From positions 1 to 50,586 of the forward strand of contig JAKPYU010000054.1 of NCBI GenBank assembly GCA_029568995.1: a DNA stretch of 50,586 nt. The letters are read 5' to 3'. The notes beneath the pieces are model-generated. The model was not told the origin of the DNA. It worked only from the letters and a program-made list of their open reading frames with translations, and did not search any database. Positions 8,457-16,766 of this stretch are shown piece by piece. Every line of letters starts with the position of its first letter. The first letter of the stretch is position 1. The position numbers and the translations under genes are program-made. This stretch comes from Candidatus Omnitrophota bacterium (GTDB lineage Bacteria; Hinthialibacterota; Hinthialibacteria; Hinthialibacterales; JAKPRU01).

Positions 8457-9257
8457 CTAGGTGATCCCGACGAGGTATTCGGGTGCGATAAAGAACTCCC
8501 CGTTAAGGAACCGCAATGCCTCATACGATCCTCGAAGGGTATCCAAGGCCTCATCGAGCGCGCGTTTAGACGGAAACAGACGGTGTTCGGAAGAGCAGGC
8601 TTCCAGGACACGATCTTTGGGCAGATGGAGTCCGTGATCCACAAACAGGCGGCAGATAAAGGCCAGACGGTCGCGCGTGATCGCGTCCTCCTCGCAGACA
8701 ATCACTTCCAGGAGAGGTCGAAGCACGGTCTCTCGTTCAACTGGCGTACCCGGGTCCGCATGGATCGTGATTTGGCTGGTAATTTGATTTCGAGCGAACT
8801 GGAGAAAGTGGCTTAATTGCTTATCCGAAAGTCCTTTTCGCGTTCTCGACAGGCGCTGAAGGCACAATTCCAGTGCCTGGCTCAATACGGATTCTTCCAC
8901 TGGGCGGCCATATTGGGACAAATGCAGATTCCGAAGACGCTGGGATAGTTCCTCGACAAACTCGATGATCTGGGGACAAGATAAAAAGGGGTGTTTGCGC
9001 ACAAAGGAGGTTGCTACCCAATGACTGACCGACCGATCGCTGGTCAGCCTCTCGATGACCCGATTGCGGTTGCGGGTCTCCTCCTCGGAATGGCGCATTT
9101 GGGAGGTCCTCCGTGTCGGTCCGCCTGTTCCCAACTCATGACCGGAAATACTCGGAGAATCCGGCTCTGTAACGATAGAGAGTCCTGGATGCTCCCCCAT
9201 GCTTCCCTCTGGCTGATGGACCAGTCCCGGAGCCTCCGTTTTCCCCTTCGTTACCAT
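8457..9257 (-). CDS. Unknown 266-residue helical protein
   Basis: I do not recognise this protein. The first 60 residues are polar and rich in Pro, Ser and Glu, and probably disordered. The rest is a run of predicted amphipathic helices with regular Leu/Arg spacing (for example LSQRLRNLHLSQ and LSHFLQFARNQI). There is no signal peptide or membrane segment. An AAAGG lies about 6 bases before the ATG, so the start is well supported. Its stop touches a possible GTG start of the radical SAM gene, and both share an orientation, so a function tied to that enzyme is reasonable but unproven. Confidence 0.7.
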   Translation of the reverse strand: MVTKGKTEAPGLVHQPEGSMGEHPGLSIVTEPDSPSISGHELGTGGPTRRTSQMRHSEEETRNRNRVIERLTSDRSVSHWVATSFVRKHPFLSCPQIIEFVEELSQRLRNLHLSQYGRPVEESVLSQALELCLQRLSRTRKGLSDKQLSHFLQFARNQITSQITIHADPGTPVERETVLRPLLEVIVCEEDAITRDRLAFICRLFVDHGLHLPKDRVLEACSSEHRLFPSKRALDEALDTLRGSYEALRFLNGEFFIAPEYLVGIT

Positions 9258-9341
9258 AGGTCGCCTTTCTCAACGGATATGCGGAACGTTCCACACAGAA
9301 AACCCAAAAGGACAACGATTCATCGGCCTGATCCGATAGAT

Positions 9342-9548
9342 TCAATCGGACAAGAAAGACTTGCGTGGTCCCTTCTTCATGCGTTTCACGGCCCGAAGAT
9401 GCTTCTTCCGTTTGCGAACACTCGGCTTATCGTAGTAAGAGTTCTTTCGGATATCCTGAAAAACACTCTCTCTGACGCATTTCCGCTTGAAGCGCTTCAG
9501 GGCCATCTCGACGGTTTCGCCCTCATGTAAATCGACAATAACACTCAT
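9342..9548 (-). CDS. rpsU: 30S ribosomal protein bS21
   Basis: This 68-residue basic protein matches bS21: MSVIVDLHEGE at the start, then MALKRFKRKCVRESV and a Lys/Arg-rich C-terminus with RKRKKHLRAVKR. bS21 sits near the anti-Shine-Dalgarno end of 16S rRNA and helps initiation. The start at 9548 is chosen because it begins exactly where the family does; an upstream in-frame ATG would add 19 residues that look unlike S21. It lies 298 bases downstream of an RNA-binding protein gene on the same strand. Confidence 0.94.
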   Translation of the reverse strand: MSVIVDLHEGETVEMALKRFKRKCVRESVFQDIRKNSYYDKPSVRKRKKHLRAVKRMKKGPRKSFLSD

Positions 9549-9749
9549 GGGTTCTCGCCCCTGTCTCCATTCGATTTCGGGATTGAATTCTACACTCCGC
9601 AACACCCAGCCATATTCTCACGAACAGACTTCCCCGTTGGGTTGATACGGTTTTACCTGTGTTCGGACGTCCACAAACCCAGATCATCAGACCACGAATC
9701 ACTTGGACTTCAGGATCGGGTATATGAATCGAACGCCCAATTGTGTCTG

Positions 9750-9821
9750 CCGGTCAGGTCCAAGAGCCTGTGAATACAAGAATCTTCTCCCATGATTCAC
9801 CTGCCCGTTGGCGCTGACCGG
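9750..9821 (-). other. Nested inverted repeats between rbp and rpsU
   Basis: In the 298-base spacer, perfect 8-base arms CCGGTCAG (9750-9757) and CTGACCGG (9814-9821) enclose a second perfect pair, GTGAAT (9770-9775) and ATTCAC (9795-9800). Internal loops of 12 and 13 bases separate the two stems. In a transcript running from rbp into rpsU this could fold into a two-stem structure about 200 bases before the rpsU start. It has no T-run, so it is not a typical terminator. A role in rpsU control is only a guess. Confidence 0.35.
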
Positions 9822-9846
9822 TTCAACACACTATCTTATTGGAATA

Positions 9847-10143
9847 TCAATAACGCCTTTGACGTCGGCCGCCGCCTCCGCCACCACCACCACGGTCCTG
9901 CTGGGGCTTTGCTTCATTTACCTTCAGCGTTCGCCCACCGATTTCCGTGCCGTTAAGTGCCGAGATCGCGGCAACCGCGTCATCGCTTTCCATCTCAACG
10001 AAAGCAAAACCACGAGACCTGCCGGTGTCACGATCTGTGATCACTTCCGCCGAATGAACGGAACCGTACTGCTCGAACATCTCCCGAAGCTGACCATCGG
10101 TTGTCTCAAAAGGCAAATTCCCCACATAAATCTTCTTGGCCAT
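9847..10143 (-). CDS. RRM-type glycine-rich RNA-binding protein
   Basis: This 98-residue protein is one RNA recognition motif followed by a Gly/Arg tail. RNP2 is IYVGNL (residues 5-10) and RNP1 is RGFAFVEM (44-51); the tail after residue 84 is a Gly run ending in RRQRRY. Such proteins bind single-stranded RNA and in cyanobacteria are often cold-induced chaperones. The ATG at 10143 has AAGGAGCAAGGAAA directly before it, so this start is strongly preferred to an in-frame start ten codons upstream. It precedes rpsU on the same strand, the order known for cyanobacterial rbp-rpsU pairs. Confidence 0.93.
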   Translation of the reverse strand: MAKKIYVGNLPFETTDGQLREMFEQYGSVHSAEVITDRDTGRSRGFAFVEMESDDAVAAISALNGTEIGGRTLKVNEAKPQQDRGGGGGGGGRRQRRY

Positions 10144-10743
10144 TTTCCTTGCTCCTTGTGAATCTCGCTTCAATCCTGAACCGAGTGGAATAATAAACGA
10201 CTGATCTGAACGGATACGCTGAAAGGGAAGGTGCTGATTGGCTGGAAATCATGACACAGGATTAAAGCCGCCGAGCTGCGATGACACTTGGTCACATCCG
10301 GTTCCACTTCTGGGCGCATACTCACAAATCCTGCATATCATAGCACAATATCAAGAAAATCAAACGATCCCCGCCAAAAAAAACAAAGTTTCGTTTCTTT
10401 TGTATGGACCGGAATCAGGACCGGACTTTCCGTAAAGGTCCATTTTGTCCGATCCCGGAGATCGAATCTCCCGGTGACGTCTCCGGAGTCTCAGGCAGTC
10501 CCGGAACACCTCCCTGCGTATGAGGAGGAATATAAATTATCCTGATTTTATTGGACTTATGATCCATCATCCCAACCTTTCCAGATCAACGAGCGTTATA
10601 GAACTAGTCTTCTCAACTTAACAGGATTGGACTTCAGTGGGGATTCGAGTCACCCCGTTTGTCGTCAGAACCTGTTATTTCATGAGTTAAGTCGATACAT
10701 TTAACAGGGAAAGTTACTTTCGGTTGGCGCAGGGAGGACCGTT
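10144..10743. other. 600-base divergent intergenic region
   Basis: This gap lies between the leftward RNA-binding protein gene and the rightward metallo-hydrolase gene. It holds the candidate rbp promoter described separately and an A-rich stretch near 10375-10395. No protein frame in it has a family match or a good start site. The last bases (GGGAGGACCGTT) are the ribosome-binding site of the next gene. Confidence 0.5.
10338..10365 (-). promoter_or_regulatory. Candidate sigma-70-like promoter for rbp
   Basis: On the minus strand TTGATT (10359-10364) is followed after 15 bases by TATGAT (10338-10343); reading the -35 as TTTGAT gives a 16-base spacer. A start near 10331 would give a leader of roughly 190 bases before the RNA-binding protein, a length often seen for cold-shock genes. 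The match is reasonable but found by eye only. Confidence 0.35.
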
Positions 10744-11571
10744 ATGCGCATACGGATTCTCGGCAGTGGAGCAGCGGAAGGATTTCCGGCCCTGTTCTGC
10801 GAATGCGAAACCTGTCGTCGAGCAAGAGCCATTGGGGGGAGGAATCTACGTACCCGGACCTCTGTACAAGTCGACGAATCCGTTCTGATCGACCTTCCTC
10901 CCGACATTCTCAGCCAAGTCCAACGCGAAGGATTCTCGCTGGCCTCTGTCGAGCATATTCTGATCACTCATAGCCATCGGGATCATTTTGCACCTGCAGA
11001 ACTCCATTTGCGTCGGGAGCCGTTTGCCCATTGGGAGAACCAGCCGCCTCTTCACCTGTATGGAACAGATCACACATGCGAAGTTTTTCGGGAAACATTC
11101 GGGGAACCACCCATCGAACAGGGAGTGCTCTTCCACACCATCCATCCGTTCGTGTCGTTTGCAGCAGGGGACATGTTTGTCCTCCCTATTCCGGCCAGCC
11201 ACTCGTCATACCTCAATCCTGTGAACTATATTCTATTCAGACGGGGAAGAACCCTTCTGGCGGCATTTGACACGGGCTGGTATTCGGAGCAGACCTGGTC
11301 TGCCCTGAATGAGTGGCAATTCGATGTCTTGGTTGCGGAATGCACAACCGGACACAAATCCGATCCCATGAATGAACACCTGTCCGTGCATTCCGTTAAA
11401 AGAATGCACAGCGAGCTGAAGCGAAGGGGCTGCCTGAAGGACACATCACGGTTCGTAACCGTTCATTTCTCTCATGATGGAGGTCTTTTGCATGAGGATC
11501 TGGAACGGGTGTTTTGCGGAACCGGAATTGAGGTGGGCTATGACGGAATGGTTGTGGAGGTTCCGGACTGA
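10744..11571 (+). CDS. PhnP-like metallo-beta-lactamase-fold phosphodiesterase
   Basis: This 275-residue protein has the metal-binding motif HSHRDH: H76, H78, D80 and H81. It also has a cysteine group near the N-terminus (C19, C21, C24) that matches the structural zinc site of PhnP. Further metal ligands are likely in ASHSSYLNPVNY, in the ALDTGW-like FDTGW segment and near the C-terminal VTVHFSH. PhnP hydrolyses cyclic phosphate diesters in phosphonate use, but no other phn gene is in view, so only a general phosphodiesterase role is claimed. GGGAGG lies 7 bases before the ATG. The heparinase-like gene follows on the same strand. Confidence 0.85.
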   Translation: MRIRILGSGAAEGFPALFCECETCRRARAIGGRNLRTRTSVQVDESVLIDLPPDILSQVQREGFSLASVEHILITHSHRDHFAPAELHLRREPFAHWENQPPLHLYGTDHTCEVFRETFGEPPIEQGVLFHTIHPFVSFAAGDMFVLPIPASHSSYLNPVNYILFRRGRTLLAAFDTGWYSEQTWSALNEWQFDVLVAECTTGHKSDPMNEHLSVHSVKRMHSELKRRGCLKDTSRFVTVHFSHDGGLLHEDLERVFCGTGIEVGYDGMVVEVPD

Positions 11572-11652
11572 GAACAGCGACGGAATCCCATCTTGGAAGT
11601 GCATGGAACAATCTGGTACAATTCGATCTACATTATGGAGACATGGGGACCT

Positions 11653-13755
11653 ATGAACGCCTTATGCGCCCGTGTGACCGGCAAGACGCAGAACCTTGCG
11701 TTTTTTCTTTTTCTGTTTGTTTTTCCTTGTGTTTCTGTTCGAGCGGAAATCGGTGTGCCCGCCAGGGTTCCATTGTTGTTTGAGATCGGGGAGCCGTTGC
11801 TGCAATGGGTAGATCTCTCCCGTCCGGAATTTCAAGACGCACAGAACCTGATCACTCAAGGTCGTCGCGAGGAGGCTCTGCGCAGCCTGCTTCTTTATTT
11901 CCGTTCCTCGCAACGTCCTCGCATTTTCCAAAAACCACCGGAACCGGACCTGCTTGCCGACACCTTGAATGCAATCGAGATTCTGGAACGCAAGATTACT
12001 ATCCAGGGCGAAACCGTCCCCCTCGAGAGCTGGAAACAGGTGAAGGACGGGGACGAGAACTGGAACTGGGAGATGCAGTGCCATACCTGGTGGTCGGAAG
12101 TGGCGAGAGCCTATTTCAATACGCACGAGGAGCGGTTTGCGGAATTTCTCAGCGGCATGATCATGGACTGGTTCTTGTCCAATCCGTGCCCGGCGCAGGA
12201 TGTTACCCCATTTCGGGACAAGCCGATTCCGACCGCATGGCGGACGCTCGACGTGGGAACGCGACTTGCCGATAGTTGGCCTGATGTGTTTTGTTTCCTG
12301 CGGGATTCCCCTTCTTGGACCGATGAATCGCTGGCGATTTTCCTGCGTTCCATTCATGAGCAGGCGGATTACCTTGTGCGTTACCCCAAGGCGTCCAAGT
12401 GGCTCCTGGTTGAGAGCTCCGGTCTATTGACCGCAGCCCTGGTGTTTCCTGAATTCCTGAAAGCAGGGGAATGGAAGGAAATCGCCGAAGTCCGTCTGGA
12501 TGGATTGGCAACCGATCTGATTCTGCTCGACGGCTCCCATGCGGAGGGCGCGGTGTCCTATTTGATTCCGTGCCTGAGACGCTTCAGTCAAGCAACCCGG
12601 CTGCTTCAGATGAACGGTTCGGACCCATCTCCTGATTTACTGCAGGCATCCCAGCTGGGATTTGCCTATCTGATTGGCATCGCGGAGCCGAATCTTTTCC
12701 TGCCTGCGATTAACGATTCCGATCGATTTTATCTTCCGGATGTGCTGAACGAATTCGGAGAGAATGTTCCCCCTCATCCGGAGATTGAATACATTCGCTC
12801 CGAGAGGGCGGGGGGAGTTGCTCCTCCGTCGGTCAGCACTTATTACCCCGTTGCCGGGCACTTTATTTTTCGCAACGGTTGGGAACCCGATAGCCTCTAT
12901 GCCCTTTTCGATGTTGGAATTTTTGGAAATGGACTTGCTCACGAGGACCGATTGCAGTTCGAACTGGCCGCTTTTGGCGAAATCCTGACAGGAGATATGG
13001 GTCGTTCGACTCACAAGTTCAGCCCCGCAAGTGAATACTTCATGGGAACCGAAGGACACAACTGCATCCTCATCGACGGTCGAGGTATGTACTATCGTTC
13101 CACACCGCCGACCAACTGGTTGAATCGGAGACCGCTCGAATGCCCCGCTATGCTGGAATCGGAAGTTCAATGGGCGCAGGCAACCTACTTCGGACCATGG
13201 AGACCTGCTTCCCCGAGTAGGGGACGGCGGGTTGCCTCCACAGCGGCCACCAAAGAAATGGGATTTTCTTGGACCAGGAGGTTTACCTTTGTGAATCCTT
13301 CGGACGGATCCCCAGCGTTCTGGATCGTCTCAGATCGCATCGAGGGAGAAGGAGAACATACAATTGACCAGCTGCTGGGGTTCCTTCCGGGTCAGCTCTC
13401 GGTAAATCAGGAAGAGCATCGGATTTATTTTCAGCGCAACGGGGTGAATCTGGTTGCACAGTCCCTGGCAAAATCCAAGGTAGAGATCACTATGGTGGAG
13501 GGAAGGGAACGTCCATTCCGAGGCTGGTTCTCCTCTGCTCTGGGGGTTGTCGAACCAGCACCGTCCGTTTACATTTCCGGAAAGGCAAATCTGCCCGAAC
13601 GACGGGATATCCTGATCATGCCCTATCGTGCGGGGGAATCCTGTCCGTTGTTGTCTGCCCGGTTTGATGAAGAACGGTTGATATGCGAGACAACACTTGG
13701 CAAGACCGAGGTTCCTCTTGTGTTCGCGGAAGACCTCCGGGTCACGCAGCCTTGA
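11653..13755 (+). CDS. Heparinase II/III-family exported polysaccharide lyase-like protein
   Basis: This 700-residue protein starts with a signal peptide (hydrophobic FFLFLFVFPCVSVRA, cleavage after about residue 31). An alpha-helical toroid region follows (about 60-390). A beta-sheet heparinase II/III-like domain starts around 410, with GNGLAHEDRLQFELAAFGE and the DMGRSTHKFSP segment. Family members cleave uronic-acid polysaccharides such as heparan or alginate by beta-elimination, outside the cytoplasm. The exact substrate cannot be told, and catalytic residues were not mapped one by one. The ATG at 11653 is chosen because the signal peptide begins there and GGGGA precedes it; in-frame starts upstream would spoil the leader. 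Confidence 0.85.
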   Translation: MNALCARVTGKTQNLAFFLFLFVFPCVSVRAEIGVPARVPLLFEIGEPLLQWVDLSRPEFQDAQNLITQGRREEALRSLLLYFRSSQRPRIFQKPPEPDLLADTLNAIEILERKITIQGETVPLESWKQVKDGDENWNWEMQCHTWWSEVARAYFNTHEERFAEFLSGMIMDWFLSNPCPAQDVTPFRDKPIPTAWRTLDVGTRLADSWPDVFCFLRDSPSWTDESLAIFLRSIHEQADYLVRYPKASKWLLVESSGLLTAALVFPEFLKAGEWKEIAEVRLDGLATDLILLDGSHAEGAVSYLIPCLRRFSQATRLLQMNGSDPSPDLLQASQLGFAYLIGIAEPNLFLPAINDSDRFYLPDVLNEFGENVPPHPEIEYIRSERAGGVAPPSVSTYYPVAGHFIFRNGWEPDSLYALFDVGIFGNGLAHEDRLQFELAAFGEILTGDMGRSTHKFSPASEYFMGTEGHNCILIDGRGMYYRSTPPTNWLNRRPLECPAMLESEVQWAQATYFGPWRPASPSRGRRVASTAATKEMGFSWTRRFTFVNPSDGSPAFWIVSDRIEGEGEHTIDQLLGFLPGQLSVNQEEHRIYFQRNGVNLVAQSLAKSKVEITMVEGRERPFRGWFSSALGVVEPAPSVYISGKANLPERRDILIMPYRAGESCPLLSARFDEERLICETTLGKTEVPLVFAEDLRVTQP

Positions 13756-13907
13756 CCGAGAAAAAAGAGAGAACGCCGGCGGCAGGCGGAATTGTCAAAG
13801 AGGTCATCCTGCGGAATGGGGACGCCGAATTGAAAATCCTGTTCCGGCCCCACAGGACGAATGACCTATCCACTTGTCGCCGGCGCCGATCAAAAAAGAC
13901 CGTTGAT

Positions 13908-13929
13908 GCACCGCTCATGGTGCTTTTCG
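13908..13929 (+). terminator. Weak candidate terminator after the heparinase-like gene
   Basis: A short hairpin, GCACC (13908-13912) and GGTGC (13919-13923) with a 6-base loop, is followed by TTTTCGTT. It lies about 150 bases after the heparinase-like stop. The stem has only five pairs, so confidence is limited. Confidence 0.35.
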
Positions 13930-13946
13930 TTCGATAAGGAGGGGGA

Positions 13947-13985
13947 AGGGGCCGGAACCGCGAGGGGGAGGGAGCTCCGGCCCCT
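13947..13985. other. Strong GC-rich hairpin without T-run
   Basis: Perfect 10-base arms AGGGGCCGGA (13947-13956) and TCCGGCCCCT (13976-13985) enclose a 19-base purine-rich loop. No T-run follows on either side. It could halt transcription in a factor-dependent way, protect an mRNA end or be part of a repeat; none of these is shown. Confidence 0.5.
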
Positions 13986-14578
13986 GGAAGATCGGAATCG
14001 TTCTCCCAAATAGAAAGATAACCGGCACAAAATCCGCCACTTACATTGTCGATGTTTTGTGACTTTTCTGGAGACAACATCACTCTTCTCATATATTCTT
14101 TATGTTTCATATATGGCACGATATGATTCTATCTTGTCATATCTCGTTGACATTATATCACTGCCTGAATGCCAATGCCAGTTTTTTTATTCCAAAGTCT
14201 TGCTTATTTTTATATCAGCTATAAAATATGGCATAGTTGCTAAATATCATTTCACATTATCGGCACTCGGAACTGTTCTTATGTCTCACCTGATGCGCCC
14301 GACATACGCCAGAATCCAACGATCCCGCCTCGATCATTCGGTTTGGAGCAAGCCAAATACCTCTTCCAATGAGTTGATACCGACTGAGATTTACTTTCCT
14401 GGGTTAGTATATAGCGAACTTCCAGCGATGTCAAGTGCTTTTAAGATGCGGAAGAGGTTTTTTTTCCGACGGCGGTATACAACATGGAAAATCGCTTCAA
14501 TATTGAGCAAAAACTTGATTTCCAGCCAGGATTGGGATACCATAATATTGTTACTATCTTCAGTAAGGAGATATCAGG
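13986..14578. other. AT-rich spacer upstream of the XRE/S24-like gene
   Basis: This stretch, especially 14040-14260, is far more AT-rich than the rest of the window and has no convincing gene. A 231-residue open frame crosses it but has no family features and runs into the next gene in another frame. At 14120-14143 there is an inverted repeat with arms GATATGA and TCATATC spaced 10 bases apart, a possible operator. The final bases before 14579 (AAGGAG) are the ribosome-binding site of the regulator gene. Confidence 0.5.
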
Positions 14579-15787
14579 GTGTCTCGATTCGCGGATGTTC
14601 TAAAAAAGTACCGCCACGAGGCTGGATTGACGCAGCAGCAGTTGGGAGATCGGTTGCGGCTTTCATCGCCGTACATCGCCCAGATCGAGACCGGACTCAA
14701 GCCGCCACCATCCCAGGAGATTGTGGAGCGGATCGGGCGTGTCTTGAGGCTTGACGAGAAGCAGTTGAAGGGCTTTGTGGACCTGGCTCAGCAAGAGCGC
14801 GGACGTCAGAGTCTTTTGAAGGCCACTACAAAACTGGGATATGCCATATCGGGAAACCAGGTTCTGGTGTCCGAAGCGGCGATCCGAAACGCGGTTGACG
14901 AGGTGTTGTCGGAGATGTTCCGGGATGTGAAGGACGAAGCAGAAAGGGGCGCGTTTGTGCGCGGCTTTGCCATGGCGGGCGAGGTCGAGCCGGATAACGA
15001 TGCCGCGCCGATTCTCCGACATCGCGTGGAGATGCTGGGATGGGTGAAGGAATACCTTGGAGAGGAACCGCATGTGGGACTGAAGTTCCTGTCTTTGATG
15101 TACGACCGGATGGCGCTGGGGGAATCCTCGGAGCTGATTTACCAGGACCCCACTCCGCTCCGGTTGACCATGGAAGAGGAGCGGAAAGATCCGGGTCGAT
15201 TGCTGGCACGTCTCAAGGCGGCGGTGGATGAGGCCCGCAGGATCAGTGAAGGCGGGGTTCCATCTCCGCAGGTGGCTTCTACGGGTGAGGCAGCGCCACC
15301 AGTGCCCGCTGCCCCATCAGAGATGACCGGGAATCGGTATATCCCGGTGATGGGGATTATCCCGGAGGATGCAGAGAACATCGTGCTGTCCTCGGATATG
15401 GACCCCGTGGAGATTCCCCGGAGCTGGCTGGATGAGTCCGCGAACTATCGGGCAGTGGAGGTCCGCAGCAGTGCTTTCCAGTCGTTTGGGATATGGCCTG
15501 GTACCACGGTTCTGTTCGAAGCGGACGCGCAACCGGCCTCGGACGATCTCGTGGTGCTTGAGGTCGATCATCGTCAGACGATAATGGTAGTAAAGATCCG
15601 GATGGCGGAGGGAGAGAATTTGATCCTTCAGGGTGGTGGCCCTTCCGCTCCGGTGGTCTATGTGAATCACAACCGTCCGGCGACCATTCTGGGTGTTGTC
15701 CGGCATTTTCTATCCACCTTTCGGGACCTGAAACGGTCGAAACCCGCCGCTTCGGCGGCGTTCGGGAGGAGATCTCATGAACCCTGA
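14579..15787 (+). CDS. XRE-family regulator with LexA/S24-like C-terminal domain
   Basis: This 402-residue protein has a classic XRE helix-turn-helix at 4-60 (LTQQQLGDRLRLSSPYIAQIE). An unrecognised middle region (65-245) and a Pro/Ala linker follow, then an S24 peptidase-like domain (about 253-378). The Ser-Lys dyad may persist as S298 (in VRSSAF) and K339 (in VVKI). However, where LexA/CI proteins have the Ala-Gly cleavage dipeptide after VPVxG, this one reads IPVMGIIPEDAEN, with no Ala-Gly. It may therefore be a sensor that does not cleave itself. The GTG start has AAGGAG 8 bases upstream. It overlaps the next gene by 11 bases. Confidence 0.82.
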   Translation: MSRFADVLKKYRHEAGLTQQQLGDRLRLSSPYIAQIETGLKPPPSQEIVERIGRVLRLDEKQLKGFVDLAQQERGRQSLLKATTKLGYAISGNQVLVSEAAIRNAVDEVLSEMFRDVKDEAERGAFVRGFAMAGEVEPDNDAAPILRHRVEMLGWVKEYLGEEPHVGLKFLSLMYDRMALGESSELIYQDPTPLRLTMEEERKDPGRLLARLKAAVDEARRISEGGVPSPQVASTGEAAPPVPAAPSEMTGNRYIPVMGIIPEDAENIVLSSDMDPVEIPRSWLDESANYRAVEVRSSAFQSFGIWPGTTVLFEADAQPASDDLVVLEVDHRQTIMVVKIRMAEGENLILQGGGPSAPVVYVNHNRPATILGVVRHFLSTFRDLKRSKPAASAAFGRRSHEP

Positions 15788-16484
15788 AATTGTGAGAGAA
15801 TTCGTCCAGACCAATTTCCAGCCCTTGATGCTTTCCGTGGCAGGACTGTCGTGCGGGGCGGGAATTGCCCTGCTGACGACGCTTCGCCATCGGCGGAAAG
15901 ACGTTGAGCGAACGGATGGATGGAACCTTCTGCCGTCCCGAATTACGGATTGGTGTGACGGGAACCGAATCTCTCTCAAGTCTTTCCAGGTGACTCCGGG
16001 CCGCGAAGAGAACCTTCTCAAGACCCTCGCATACGCCTGCAAGAACGATCCCGAGCGCCCATTGCACGTGGATTTCAGCGAGGGCCTGTTTAATTTCCGA
16101 CATGCGTTGTCCTCTCTCAGTCATCTTCGCCTGGAAGGGGCTTCGGCGGACCGTTCCATCCTGGTTCCGGACGCGGATTTGCCTGCCGTGACATTCGAGC
16201 GGGTGCGTGACTGCCTGGTGCGGGGATTCACGATTGAGGGGGGGGTGTATTGCTCGAAAAGCGAGTTGACCGTGCGCGACTGCGTGGTTCATCCGGGCAG
16301 AGACTGTGCGGGCATTGAGGCCACGAACGGGTCCATGGTGACATTCAGCGGCACGATTGCGCCGCAAAGCGGCGGTGTTGCAATTCGGGCCGAAGGCCGG
16401 TCCTGCGTGATCCTTCAGCCACCGTATTCCATCGACGAAAATGACAGCATTCTGATCGACCCCGGGAGCGAGATTATCTTTTAG
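15777..16484 (+). CDS. Membrane-anchored beta-helix-like protein of unknown function
   Basis: This 235-residue protein is not a family I can name. An N-terminal hydrophobic segment (about 16-35, LMLSVAGLSCGAGIALLTTL) could anchor it, and the rest is rich in short beta-strand repeats (for example LEGASADRSILV, FTIEGGVYCSKSELTVRDCVV, SMVTFSGTIAPQSGGVAIR) typical of right-handed parallel beta-helices. Several cysteines are present. It starts inside the end of the XRE/S24-like gene (11-base overlap), so translation is probably coupled and the two may act together. Carbohydrate or surface binding is possible but only inferred from the fold. Confidence 0.65.
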   Translation: MNPEIVREFVQTNFQPLMLSVAGLSCGAGIALLTTLRHRRKDVERTDGWNLLPSRITDWCDGNRISLKSFQVTPGREENLLKTLAYACKNDPERPLHVDFSEGLFNFRHALSSLSHLRLEGASADRSILVPDADLPAVTFERVRDCLVRGFTIEGGVYCSKSELTVRDCVVHPGRDCAGIEATNGSMVTFSGTIAPQSGGVAIRAEGRSCVILQPPYSIDENDSILIDPGSEIIF

Positions 16485-16693
16485 TCGGGGGGTATGAGGG
16501 CGGAAGACTCGTTCGAACTGACCCGGTTTTACACCCGTAGCCGGCCAGACGCACAGGTGTAGTACGGTTTTTGATGAAAAGGGGATTTGCAGGGTCGGAA
16601 GCGCCTGGAATTATGGAACAGGATGAAGAGAAGAGGGGAGTAATCGAGAGGAAGCATTAAGGCAATCGGGGAGTCAGGCGATACTGTTTGCGC

Positions 16694-16736
16694 ATAAAAA
16701 AACCGCGCCGTCGGCTAAAAACCGGCGGCGCGGTTT
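16694..16736 (-). terminator. Rho-independent terminator of hppA
   Basis: On the minus strand the arms CCGCGCCG (16726-16733) and CGGCGCGG (16703-16710) close a strong stem, extended by A/T pairs and an inner GC pair set, followed directly by a run of seven T. It lies about 30 bases past the hppA stop. The upstream A-run makes it partly bidirectional, so it may also end transcription from the rightward genes. Confidence 0.9.
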
Positions 16737-16766
16737 GGATTTACGGTCCTGTTTACTGTAATCCCT

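Noticed and set aside
10744-11571. Phosphonate (phn) operon
   Set aside because: The PhnP-like gene has no phn neighbours, so the pathway cannot be claimed.
14059-14754. 231-codon frame before the XRE/S24-like gene
   Set aside because: It crosses the AT-rich spacer and enters the regulator gene in another frame; no ribosome-binding site or domain.
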